Below, piece by piece: positions 8,082 to 15,196 of a stretch of DNA of 38,815 nt (position 1 is the first letter of the stretch; each line of letters starts with the position of its first letter). The notes below the pieces were generated by a model. It was not told the origin of the DNA. It did not search any database and saw nothing but the letters and a program-made list of their open reading frames with translations. Source of the DNA: Methanosarcinales archaeon (GTDB lineage: Archaea > Halobacteriota > Syntropharchaeia > Alkanophagales > Methanospirareceae); contig JAUWQN010000008.1 in assembly GCA_030611045.1 (NCBI GenBank), forward strand, positions 1 to 38,815, in the 5' to 3' direction. The position numbers and the translations under genes were made by a program.

Positions 8082-9263
8082 TTACACCACCTTTGCGACC
8101 CCCTCAACCATCTCTAAAAACGTGTCAACCTCCTCTTCCGTATTGTATAAATATAAAGAAGCCCTGACCGTGCCATCCTCCAGTCCTAAATAGTGCATCA
8201 ACGGCATGCAGCAGTGATGTCCCGACCGCACCAGTATATCCGAGGCTTCGTCGAGCATTAACGCAACCTCATGTGGATGTAAGCCGTTAATAGTGAAGGA
8301 CACCACGCCAATCCTTTCGCTCAGATTCGTGGAGCCGTAAACCTGCACCTTATCAATACCCTGCAGCCCTTCCAAAAGTATCTTTGCCAAGCTCTCCTCG
8401 TGAACTCTTATCTTCGCCATTCCCACCTCATTCAGATAATCAACCGCCCTTCCAAGACCAATCCCACCTGCGATATGTGGTGTACCTGCCTCAAATCGCT
8501 CATAGCCACCTGTTAGGGTGTAATCGTCCCGGGATACCGTTTCGATCATCCCCCCACCAAAAAAGGTAGGCTCAAGTCCGTCGGGATCCCTCATCCAGAG
8601 GACGCCTGTTCCGGTAGGCCCAAGCATTTTATGTCCTGAAAATGCAAGGAAGTCACAACCAAGCTCTTTTACATTTATCGGGATGTGGGGCACGGACTGA
8701 GCACCATCAACGAGGAATAAAGTATTATTCTCTTTGCAAATCGCTGCTATCTCTTTAATTGGCGAAATCGTACCCAGAACATTTGAGACATGCGTTACCG
8801 CAACCAATCTTGTTCTGTCGCCAATCGCCTGCTCAAAATCAGAAATGTCAAATATCCCACTCTTGGAGGGCTTCACGATCTTCAAACTCACGCCTTTCTC
8901 TTTCAATCTCAACCACGGGAGGAAATTAGAATGATGCTCCAGCAACGTTGTTACTATCTCGTCACCTTTCGCCCATCGAAGCCCGTATGCAACCATATTT
9001 ATGGCTTCCGTGGTATTCTTTGTGAATATAACCTCTCCCTCTTTAGCACCAATGAATTCCGCTACTTTGCGGTGTGCGTTTTGATATTTCTGTGACACAA
9101 CCTGTGATAAGCGGTGAACGCCACGCCCTACATTCGCATTATACTCACGGTAATAGCTCAAAACTGCTTCTAAGACCGGTTCAGGTGTGAGGCTCGTTGC
9201 TGCACTGTCCATGTAAATTATATCCTTCAGTATAGGAAAGTCAGCTCTTATTCTTTCGTTCAT
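8082..9263 (-). CDS. sufS: Cysteine desulfurase, SufS/CsdA type
   Basis: PLP-dependent class V aminotransferase-fold enzyme that removes sulfur from cysteine as an enzyme persulfide. Landmarks are FPILKDIIYMDSAATSLTP at the N-terminus, THVSNVLGTI, VDGAQSVPH, the PLP lysine in FSGHKMLGPTGTG, and the catalytic Cys in RSGHHCC near residue 355. The RSGHHC signature marks group II (SufS/CsdA) rather than NifS/IscS. It leads an operon with fdhD and a methyltransferase and diverges from moaD-moaE, so its sulfur probably supplies both FdhD and the MoaD-type carrier. 393 aa, usual length. The symbol is by family; a dedicated SufE partner is not seen here. Confidence 0.92.
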   Translation of the reverse strand: MNERIRADFPILKDIIYMDSAATSLTPEPVLEAVLSYYREYNANVGRGVHRLSQVVSQKYQNAHRKVAEFIGAKEGEVIFTKNTTEAINMVAYGLRWAKGDEIVTTLLEHHSNFLPWLRLKEKGVSLKIVKPSKSGIFDISDFEQAIGDRTRLVAVTHVSNVLGTISPIKEIAAICKENNTLFLVDGAQSVPHIPINVKELGCDFLAFSGHKMLGPTGTGVLWMRDPDGLEPTFFGGGMIETVSRDDYTLTGGYERFEAGTPHIAGGIGLGRAVDYLNEVGMAKIRVHEESLAKILLEGLQGIDKVQVYGSTNLSERIGVVSFTINGLHPHEVALMLDEASDILVRSGHHCCMPLMHYLGLEDGTVRASLYLYNTEEEVDTFLEMVEGVAKVV

Positions 9264-9426
9264 GTCATGGATACCATCCTTACACTATTATTGCCCGCTA
9301 TCTTTATCTATAATAACATACAACTATCCGTACGTACATAGTAAAAGTGGTAAACTTTAGATTGCCTCATACTCGAAGGAGATGCTTCTGGTATGGTATA
9401 ATACACACAAAAGGGAGCTGGTATGT

Positions 9427-9666
9427 ATGAAAGTTACGGTAAAATTCTTTGCGCAATTCCGTGAAATTGTTGGGGAGAAACAGAAAGAGGTAGAGATAGA
9501 GGACGGTATGACGCTGCACGATATTATATTCCGTTTGAGAAATGAGTATCCTGACTTAAAGAAACAGAAGATAATAGTATCGCTGAACCATAAATATGCT
9601 CACCCGGAAGAGATACTAAAAGATAACGATGAGGTTGCCGCTTTTCCGCCGGTAAGTGGAGGATGA
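9427..9666 (+). CDS. moaD: MoaD/ThiS-type sulfur carrier protein
   Basis: Beta-grasp sulfur carrier ending in Gly-Gly (FPPVSGG), the form that is adenylated and thiocarboxylated by a MoeB/ThiF enzyme. The listed start (9382) is probably too early: the family begins MKVTVKFFAQFREIVG, which matches the internal ATG at 9427 with AGGGAGCTGG upstream. The resulting 79 aa is normal. It is followed at once by moaE, the partner that uses it to make molybdopterin. Because the only E1-like gene in the window sits 17 kb away beside ycaO-tfuA, the carrier could also donate sulfur elsewhere. Confidence 0.9.
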   Translation: MKVTVKFFAQFREIVGEKQKEVEIEDGMTLHDIIFRLRNEYPDLKKQKIIVSLNHKYAHPEEILKDNDEVAAFPPVSGG

Positions 9667-9673
9667 TGAGAAG

Positions 9674-10033
9674 ATGATTACGAAAGAGGAGTTCTCGATT
9701 GATGAACTTGTACAGAAGATGAAAACGCCGGAGATGGGTGCTATCGTAACGTTTTTAGGCGTTGTGCGAGCCGAAGGGGAGATAAAAGGGATGAACGTAG
9801 AGATATACAGTGAAATGGCGGAGAACGAGCTGAAGAAACTGGAGCGAGAGGCTCACGAGAAGTTCGAGGTCGAAGCAGTGGAAATCGTGCATCGAGAAGG
9901 TTCACTCAAAGTCGGTGAGAACATCGTTGTCATTCTGGTGGGTGCGAAACACCGAAAGGAAGCTTTTAGAGCTTGTGAGTGCCTGATAGACGAGTTAAAG
10001 AAGAGAGTGCCTATCTGGAAGAAAGAAGTGTAG
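9674..10033 (+). CDS. moaE: Molybdopterin synthase catalytic subunit
   Basis: Large subunit of molybdopterin synthase, which inserts the dithiolene sulfurs into precursor Z using MoaD thiocarboxylate. Family blocks: GAIVTFLGVVR near the N-terminus, AKHRKEAFRACE and the C-terminal KKRVPIWKKE carrying conserved catalytic lysines. I prefer the ATG at 9674, which has GGAGG 11 bases upstream, over the GTG at 9656 that overlaps moaD. A short copy of its C-terminal tail recurs after arsM (10936-10986). Confidence 0.92.
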   Translation: MITKEEFSIDELVQKMKTPEMGAIVTFLGVVRAEGEIKGMNVEIYSEMAENELKKLEREAHEKFEVEAVEIVHREGSLKVGENIVVILVGAKHRKEAFRACECLIDELKKRVPIWKKEV

Positions 10034-10090
10034 TGTTGGATAATCGAAACAGATGCTAATACATTTGATATCATATCCAAACTGTACATT

Positions 10091-10936
10091 GTGGATGTCA
10101 CAAAAATGAGAGCCGAGAAGATAAAGGAAGCGGTAAGAGATGGCTATGCTAAGATAGCCAAGAAGGAGAGTTCTTGCTGTGCTACCGAGAATTTCTGCTG
10201 CGGAAGCACTGACTTGGCAGAGGATATCAGCAAGAAAATAGGTTACAGTGAAGAAGACCTGAAAGCGGTTCCTGAAGGTGCGAATCTCGGTCTTGGATGT
10301 GGTAATCCTGTCGCTCTTGCCTCTTTAAAAGAAGGAGAGACCGTTCTTGACCTTGGTTCAGGTGCTGGGTTTGATTGCTTTCTCGCGGCCGATAGAGTGG
10401 GGACGGAGGGCAGAATCATTGGTGTTGATATGACACCAGAGATGCTCGCGAAAGCCAGAGAAAACGCTGAGAAAGGCAATTACGATAATGTAGAATTCAG
10501 GCTGGGAGAGATTGAAAATCTACCTCTTGCCGATAATTCCGTTGATGTTGTTATTTCAAACTGTGTGATCAACCTTTCACCTAAAAAAGCAAGAGTCTTT
10601 AAAGAAGCTTTCCGGGTGCTAAAATCCGGCGGAAGGATGATGATATCCGATGTAGTCCTGTTGATGGAGCTTCCTGATTTCATAAAAGACTCCGTCGAGG
10701 CGTATATCGGTTGCCTTTCAGGTGCAATTATGAAAGATGAGTACCTGAAATTGATAGATGCGGCAGGCTTTCAGGATGTCGGGATACTGGATGAGACTTC
10801 GTTTCCTATCGAGTGTATGGCAAATGATCCGACCGCAAAGGCAATCATTGCGGATTTGAAGATACCCGTTGAAAAAGCAAAAGAGGTTGCAGGTTCCGTG
10901 ACGAGCATAAAAGTCAGAGGCGTAAAGCCAAGATAG
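10091..10936 (+). CDS. arsM: Arsenite methyltransferase
   Basis: SAM-dependent enzyme that methylates As(III). Typical features: GYAKIAKKESSCC near the N-terminus, the CCxxxxxCC cluster, an NLGLGCGNP block, motif I VLDLGSGAGFDCFLAA, VDMTPEMLAKAR, the VVISNCVINLSPKK segment with the conserved arsenic-binding Cys, and a further Cys in YIGCLSGA. Start is either GTG 10091 or ATG 10106; neither has a clear ribosome site, and an A/T-rich TATA-like stretch at about 10065-10075 fits a leaderless start at either. The only plus-strand gene of the arsenic island, convergent with its large minus-strand array. Confidence 0.92.
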   Translation: MDVTKMRAEKIKEAVRDGYAKIAKKESSCCATENFCCGSTDLAEDISKKIGYSEEDLKAVPEGANLGLGCGNPVALASLKEGETVLDLGSGAGFDCFLAADRVGTEGRIIGVDMTPEMLAKARENAEKGNYDNVEFRLGEIENLPLADNSVDVVISNCVINLSPKKARVFKEAFRVLKSGGRMMISDVVLLMELPDFIKDSVEAYIGCLSGAIMKDEYLKLIDAAGFQDVGILDETSFPIECMANDPTAKAIIADLKIPVEKAKEVAGSVTSIKVRGVKPR

Positions 10937-10986
10937 ATAAGTTGAAAGAGAAGGTACCAATATGGAAGAAGGAGAGGTTGCAATAA
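10930..10986 (+). pseudogene. Fossil of a second moaE C-terminus
   Basis: Directly after the arsM stop the +1-shifted frame reads KIDKLKEKVPIWKKERLQ and then a stop. The intact moaE 0.9 kb upstream ends LIDELKKRVPIWKKEV. The near match over about 14 residues, including the rare VPIWKKE string, indicates a leftover moaE end. It has no start and is too short to be functional. Confidence 0.7.
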
Positions 10987-11005
10987 AAAAGATCGTCATC
11001 CGTAA

Positions 11006-11707
11006 TTATATAAAATAATAAAGACCAATTACCACAAAAATTACACCGATGACTTTCCGTAACACCTTCTCAATCTTCTGAACATTCTGGATGTGTTTAT
11101 TAAGTTCCTGCACACCGAGGTAAAACAGAATCGAGAATAGAATGACGGGGATTCCGGTTCCAAGTCCGTAGAATGCCGGGAGTATTATGCCGGATTCCGA
11201 AGCGAGTCCGAGCGGAATCAAGCCACTGAAGAATAACACTGCGCTGTAAGGACAGAACGCTAAGGCGAATAGCATCCCGATGAAGAATGCACCCCTCAGG
11301 CCAAAGTCCGCGGCTTTTCTGCTCAGCTTCTCTGTAAGACGCCCGCTACCAAAAGTAAAGCTAAAAGGTATAACACCCATCATGAAAAGCCCGGCCACAA
11401 TCATGATAATACCTAAAATTTCACCGTGGATGCTCTGAACTGCAAGCGATAGGTCTATCACATTCATGCCAATTAAAATTATACCGACACCCAATGCAGA
11501 ATAGGTGAATATGCGCCCCAGAGTGTACGCGAGCCCATTTAACGGGGTATGATGGGGATCCTTTATATCTCGTGAAATATATGCGATTGCTGCTATGTTC
11601 GTTGCCAACGGACAGGGACTGATAGATGTTAAAACGCCGAGTAGAAACGCAACGAGTATCACGAATTCGGTGTTCGCTATCAAATCCTGTACGATCGATT
11701 CAAACAT
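11006..11707 (-). CDS. CcdA/DsbD-family membrane protein, ArsG-like
   Basis: 233-aa polytopic membrane protein with about six hydrophobic segments. It carries paired Cys sites of the thiol-transporter (LysE/CcdA) fold, SISPCPLATN in segment 1 and ALAFCPYSAVLFF in segment 4. The family moves electrons across the membrane. In arsenic clusters a variant called ArsG is coupled to the thioredoxin-like ArsF, and the gene directly upstream here is such a protein, overlapping it by 8 bases. Last gene of the minus-strand arsenic array, convergent with arsM. An ordinary CcdA is the alternative; the arsenic context favours ArsG. Confidence 0.8.
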   Translation of the reverse strand: MFESIVQDLIANTEFVILVAFLLGVLTSISPCPLATNIAAIAYISRDIKDPHHTPLNGLAYTLGRIFTYSALGVGIILIGMNVIDLSLAVQSIHGEILGIIMIVAGLFMMGVIPFSFTFGSGRLTEKLSRKAADFGLRGAFFIGMLFALAFCPYSAVLFFSGLIPLGLASESGIILPAFYGLGTGIPVILFSILFYLGVQELNKHIQNVQKIEKVLRKVIGVIFVVIGLYYFI

Positions 11708-12221
11708 TTTCGTATCCTTTTAGTATATCATCCAATTTATTCTTAAACACGTTCATGTATTCCTCTTTATTGCCAACATAACTCCACATGCCATTTGCAT
11801 TAATTATCTCTTCGTCGCCGTCGTTTTTAACAGTAATAACGAGAGAAGAACCGCTAATACCATACTTCTTTACTAGATCGATGTTTTTAGGATCCTGATA
11901 ATTAACTGTCTCATAACGTATTTTCCCTGATTGATATTCTTCCTGGAAGTATAGCTCTATTGTCTCTTTTGCAAAATTACCGAGAAGCGTGCATGAGCGA
12001 CACGGGCGTGCTGGTTCGAATTTAACAACCCGTATCGTTATATTTGCGGGCTCTTTGATTGAAGACGTCGTTTGGATGTCCTGCGTTGTATTTTGCAGGG
12101 ATTTGTTTGTCACAGCGTCTGCTTCTTTTTCAGGTTCAATACAGCCGCAAGAAAGAGTGGCGAGTATTATACCCGTTATTATAAGTCCTGCAACCAAAAA
12201 TGATTTTTTATTAAGTTTCAT
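11700..12221 (-). CDS. Secreted lipoprotein with thioredoxin-like fold, ArsF-like
   Basis: Signal segment of about 20 hydrophobic residues ending in a lipobox-like LATLSCGC, then a Thr/Gln-rich linker, then a thioredoxin-like domain with a PCRSC (CXXC) redox site and the cis-loop-like GISGSSLVI. Extracytoplasmic and membrane anchored. The start is the ATG at 12219-12221, which overlaps the thioredoxin stop (ATGA); the listed start 12 bases earlier is less likely. It pairs with the membrane electron transporter downstream, resembling the ArsF-ArsG pair known from bacterial arsenic operons. Its substrate is not known from sequence. Confidence 0.75.
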   Translation of the reverse strand: MKLNKKSFLVAGLIITGIILATLSCGCIEPEKEADAVTNKSLQNTTQDIQTTSSIKEPANITIRVVKFEPARPCRSCTLLGNFAKETIELYFQEEYQSGKIRYETVNYQDPKNIDLVKKYGISGSSLVITVKNDGDEEIINANGMWSYVGNKEEYMNVFKNKLDDILKGYENV

Positions 12222-12451
12222 TCCTGTATCCATTTTTTAATTTCGCCAGTACTTGGAATTCTTCCGCTCGCTTTAACTTTGCCATTGATAACTACTGCTG
12301 GCGTCATCATTACGCCAGAACTGATTATTTGCCCGATATCCTCTACTTTCTCAACTTCTGCATCCACACCGAGTTCCTCTATCGCTTTCTTTACATTTTC
12401 GTATACTTTTCCACATTTTGCGCATCCTGTTCCTAAAACTTTAATTTCCAT
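12218..12451 (-). CDS. Small redox-active thioredoxin-like protein
   Basis: 77-aa protein of the redox-active-disulfide-protein-2/MTH895 family. It has GTGCAKCGKVYENVK (CXXC, residues 10-13) and the cis-proline loop VMMTPAVVINGKV. Cytosolic, with no signal. Such proteins are common in arsenic and mercury clusters and in methanogens and may reduce metal-bound or arsenic-bound thiols. Followed with an ATGA overlap by the ArsF-like gene. A longer paralogue is at 19466-19882. Confidence 0.85.
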   Translation of the reverse strand: MEIKVLGTGCAKCGKVYENVKKAIEELGVDAEVEKVEDIGQIISSGVMMTPAVVINGKVKASGRIPSTGEIKKWIQE

Positions 12452-12489
12452 TTTTTGCTTCCTAAATAGTGTGTCGTATCATAGCATAG

Positions 12490-12894
12490 TTAAATAGGGA
12501 TATCCCCCAAACAATTGACCTTCTTCTCTCCAGACCCTGTCAGGTGGTATATCAAGAAGTTCCCGTCTTTCGTGCACTCTATTAGTCCTGCTTCTTTCAG
12601 CCGCTTCAAATGGTAAGAGAGCTTCGAGTATTCACAATCCATAAGTTCAGTTAAGACACAGACACACAGGTCTTGTATACGCAATGCCTTCAGTATCCGT
12701 ACTCTTATAGGGTCTGAAAGAGCTTTAAAAAGCGCAACCGTATCACTGACATCCTCGCTCATAACCTCCTTTACTTTTTCTAAGGTCTCCGTAGATATTG
12801 TGTAAGAAGGCGGGATTTTACAGGGGGTATTTTGACTGCACGATGCTGAACGGCTATTGTTTACCTTTGCTTTACGGTCAAATACTTGCACCAT
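12490..12894 (-). CDS. arsR: ArsR-family winged-helix repressor (first copy)
   Basis: Metalloid-responsive repressor. The wHTH spans about residues 50-125, with ALFKALSDPIRVRILKAL and the sensor DLCVCVL in the recognition-preceding helix, the CXC arsenite site of ArsR; YSKLSYHLKRLKEAGL is the DNA-reading helix. The start is corrected to the ATG at 12892-12894, four bases after a perfect AGGAGGTG; the listed start 39 bases earlier lies inside the upstream permease gene. The N-terminal 35 residues add more Cys (CSQNTPC) absent from the second copy at 18040. It overlaps the end of the half-permease gene by 17 bases. Confidence 0.92.
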   Translation of the reverse strand: MVQVFDRKAKVNNSRSASCSQNTPCKIPPSYTISTETLEKVKEVMSEDVSDTVALFKALSDPIRVRILKALRIQDLCVCVLTELMDCEYSKLSYHLKRLKEAGLIECTKDGNFLIYHLTGSGEKKVNCLGDIPI

Positions 12895-13417
12895 TTTCAC
12901 CTCCTGTAGATTTGCTGGAATTCTTCTTATCACTCAACCCAATCATCCATTCTATGAACACTCCCATGATAGCTACAAAGATAATCGTCAAAACAAGTCT
13001 CGATACCATAAATTTTGGCCCAAGGAATTGGAGTTCCACCAGCTCTTGCGGGATCTTTATACACGCCCATGCCGAAAGGAAAATAACGATATTGGAGATG
13101 CGAGCACCTTTTTTGATCAGTGACGATGCCATAGGAAAAGCCACATAAAGGGGACCTGTTGGCAATGTACCAAAGAGTATGGCAAGGAAAATACCTTTGA
13201 TTCCCGAAGTTTTTCCCAGGTATTTCACAACCGTTTCTTTTGACACCCACACCGTAAAAAGCCCCATGACCACCATTACCGCAGGTAGTATCACCATCAT
13301 TTCAAGAAAATAATCCCAGGAGGTTGTAGTTACAATATCCACTCTATCCGGGAAGATCAATAGAATGGTTGCTGCAACAATCAGAGTTGCTCCTAACAGG
13401 ATATAATCCCTTATCAT
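12878..13417 (-). CDS. Half-size UPF0718/DUF318-type permease (B)
   Basis: 179-aa membrane protein with four to five hydrophobic segments. The core TLPTGPLYVAFPMASSLIKKGARISN resembles one of the two repeats of UPF0718 permeases (YraQ/ArsP type). Together with the next gene upstream it makes a pair of half permeases, each about half the 371-aa full-length version at 19879. Transport of methylated arsenic or another thiophilic solute is likely from context but unproven. The C-terminus (DKKNSSKSTGG) is polar. Confidence 0.7.
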   Translation of the reverse strand: MIRDYILLGATLIVAATILLIFPDRVDIVTTTSWDYFLEMMVILPAVMVVMGLFTVWVSKETVVKYLGKTSGIKGIFLAILFGTLPTGPLYVAFPMASSLIKKGARISNIVIFLSAWACIKIPQELVELQFLGPKFMVSRLVLTIIFVAIMGVFIEWMIGLSDKKNSSKSTGGENGASI

Positions 13418-13469
13418 TGCTTTTATTTCCTCTGCTTTTCTTTGCTTTGCTTTCCTCTTTCTTCCATTT

Positions 13470-13952
13470 TCATAGAATCACACCCATGATAAGCGCAATT
13501 ACAATTGCAATTACGAAACTTATTCCGTTCCGAAGCAGCGCTATTTTCTTACCCAGCTCCTTTACTTCCAATGGCAACGTAGCCGTTCCGACCATAGTCA
13601 GTGTGGTGATGAAAGCGGCAACCGCAGAAATTGATGCCCCGCTCTTAAGAAGAGACCCGGCCAGCGGAAATGAAATGATTGCTGGCATATGCAGTATTGC
13701 ACCCAATAATGCGATAAATAGTACTCCGTCAAACCCCGATTGCTCACCTATAACCTTAGAGATTTCGCTCGGCGGCACGAAGCCTAAAAGCAGACCTATA
13801 ACGATTATAATAATGAGAACAGGGGGTAGAATGCGGAAGAATGATTTTACCGCCACTTTTACTGATTGCTCCGTTTTTGCTCTGTCCTTAGTAAAAGCGA
13901 GAATAAGGCAGCCGAGAGCGAAAAGATTGATGAAAATAATTGTTGGATTCAT
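13470..13952 (-). CDS. Half-size UPF0718/DUF318-type permease (A)
   Basis: 160-aa membrane protein with a matching repeat core, LGAILHMPAIISFPLAGSLLKSGASISA. The listed ORF (to 14081) runs back into the MtrA-like gene; the real start is the ATG at 13950-13952, preceded by GGAGAAGGGATAAAA and two bases after the stop of the upstream gene. The two halves share the xPxGxLLKxGAxIS pattern, so they probably assemble into one heterodimeric transporter. Confidence 0.7.
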   Translation of the reverse strand: MNPTIIFINLFALGCLILAFTKDRAKTEQSVKVAVKSFFRILPPVLIIIIVIGLLLGFVPPSEISKVIGEQSGFDGVLFIALLGAILHMPAIISFPLAGSLLKSGASISAVAAFITTLTMVGTATLPLEVKELGKKIALLRNGISFVIAIVIALIMGVIL

Positions 13953-13954
13953 TT

Positions 13955-14830
13955 TTATCCCTTCTCCCCCTTCAGCATCTCTGCCAGATATTCCCCTTCC
14001 TCTGTTATCATCACCACATCCTCGTATATATCCACGAAATGCCCTTTCTTCAGCATACCGAGATGAAAATTCAATTCCCACTCTGAAAGAGCGAAAATAT
14101 CCTTCAACTCTCCTTTATGTGCCTGCATAACTCCACTCAGGTATTTTATAATACTCTTCCTCCTCTTGTTCCTCCTTACATCCATCACGTCCTTCATCGC
14201 AAGAGTAGGCTGTTTTCTTTCTCCCTGTGCCAGCCACGGCTTCTTCACCGTCCAGATAATTTTATGAAGTAAAGGCTCTCCAAAAGCTCCCGGATCATAG
14301 AGCCGATATTTCTCCCCCTTATACGAAAAGTCCGTTGGATTCTCTTGGTAACAGCACTTTATTGCTTCTGAAACTATCTCCTTGTCCATGCAGTCCACCA
14401 GGTCTAAAACACTTATCTGCTGTCGGAATCTCTCGATTACTTCTAATGGTAGATTGTACAAGTAGGGTGTGGGTGCTTTAGCCCCGATAATATTCTTCTT
14501 CTCATTTACCCCGTTTTTCGCTAACGCCACGACTGCATCACCTACTAAGTGACCCGGCGACTCCTCGCCACAGACCACCAAATATCTGATGTTCGGGTTC
14601 GCAACCACATTACACACCATCTTTTCTATCCCAATGTTTTCGGTCTGCAACAACCCTGCCAAAGCCGCTCCGGCATCTAAAGCTGTCATCACAAGCTCTT
14701 CAAGCTCATTTGGTATCTTAAAATCAAAAGTATTGAGTATAACGCATACCGCAACAGGTGAATAGTCATTCCCTCTTGCGTATCTCCCCTCCTCTGGTGG
14801 GTACTCCTCAGGCAGCTTTACTTTTAGCAT
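13955..14830 (-). CDS. MtrA-like corrinoid protein fused to a C-terminal winged-helix domain
   Basis: Residues about 20-165 resemble MtrA, the cobalamin-carrying subunit of methyl-tetrahydromethanopterin:coenzyme M methyltransferase: AGAALAGLLQTENIGIEK, CNVVANPNIRYLVVCGEE, then SPGHLVGDAV with His94 where MtrA keeps its cobalt-ligating His, and VIERFRQQISVLDLVDC. No C-terminal membrane helix follows, so it is cytosolic. Residues about 165-215 (YDPGAFGEPLLHKIIW) are an unassigned middle. Residues about 220-291 (RKSIIKYLSGVMQAHKG through MITEEGEYLAEML) look like a winged helix. It lies inside the arsenic array, just before two half permeases and arsR. Cytosolic MtrA homologues are reported in ANME archaea; the HTH fusion is what stands out. 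Function unknown: methyl carrier, cobalamin sensor or both. Confidence 0.75.
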   Translation of the reverse strand: MLKVKLPEEYPPEEGRYARGNDYSPVAVCVILNTFDFKIPNELEELVMTALDAGAALAGLLQTENIGIEKMVCNVVANPNIRYLVVCGEESPGHLVGDAVVALAKNGVNEKKNIIGAKAPTPYLYNLPLEVIERFRQQISVLDLVDCMDKEIVSEAIKCCYQENPTDFSYKGEKYRLYDPGAFGEPLLHKIIWTVKKPWLAQGERKQPTLAMKDVMDVRRNKRRKSIIKYLSGVMQAHKGELKDIFALSEWELNFHLGMLKKGHFVDIYEDVVMITEEGEYLAEMLKGEKG

Positions 14831-14833
14831 TTT

Positions 14834-14929
14834 TCACACCATCACCAAAAGATTAAACGAACCAATATCCCCTCTGTGCTTTGTCAACCCATTGACCACA
14901 TCTTTGCGCACTTCTACTTTTATATTCAT
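14834..14929 (-). CDS. Small ORF, 31 aa, upstream of MtrA-like gene
   Basis: ATG with GTGATGAGA upstream; product starts MNIKVEVRKDVVNG and ends in LLVMV. The stop is 3 bases before the MtrA-like ATG, a spacing typical of translational coupling. No family recognised. It is below the ORF-track cutoff and could be a leader peptide rather than a functional protein. Confidence 0.35.
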   Translation of the reverse strand: MNIKVEVRKDVVNGLTKHRGDIGSFNLLVMV

Positions 14930-14938
14930 TCTCATCAC

Positions 14939-15088
14939 TTATCTGCAGCAACAACCGCTGCTAGAGGGAAGCAAATTATGCCATTCATTTTCCCGGCACT
15001 CGATGCATATCTTTATAATTCCAAGTTCCCGGTGGTTTGCTCGAAGCAGCGCCACACCGTCCTTACCACATATCTCGCATTTGGTCAT
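14939..15088 (-). CDS. Small zinc-ribbon protein with CCC tail, 49 aa
   Basis: Not in the ORF track. Product begins MTKCEICGKDGVALL, has a second pair (ICIEC) and ends SSSGCCCR. Two CXXC pairs spaced like a small zinc ribbon plus a tri-cysteine tail are well suited to binding Zn or As(III). The start follows GGGGTGTATTG. It sits in tandem between two still smaller ORFs with 1-base and 9-base gaps. A protein of similar plan (CXXC, CXXC, CCFCR end) is encoded at 26183-26326. Function unknown; arsenic or corrinoid related by context. Confidence 0.65.
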   Translation of the reverse strand: MTKCEICGKDGVALLRANHRELGIIKICIECRENEWHNLLPSSSGCCCR

Positions 15089-15089
15089 A

Positions 15090-15173
15090 TCAATACACCC
15101 CGATATGTTTTAGCTCCTTTTGCCTTCGTAATATCTCTACTGAAATATTCGCGTAAGAATTTTTAATGAGCAT
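15090..15173 (-). CDS. Small ORF, 27 aa, upstream of the CCC protein
   Basis: ATG preceded by a strong AGAGGTGA site; product starts MLIKNSYANISVEI and ends KHIGVY. The stop is one base before the ATG of the 49-aa protein. Either a leader peptide or a real small protein; no homology recognised. The ribosome site and tight spacing are the only support. Confidence 0.4.
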   Translation of the reverse strand: MLIKNSYANISVEILRRQKELKHIGVY

Positions 15174-15196
15174 ATTTTTCACCTCTTTACCGATCT

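Noticed and set aside
9382-9426. N-terminal extension of MoaD in the track
   Set aside because: The family start and ribosome site support ATG 9427; the first 15 residues are likely noncoding.
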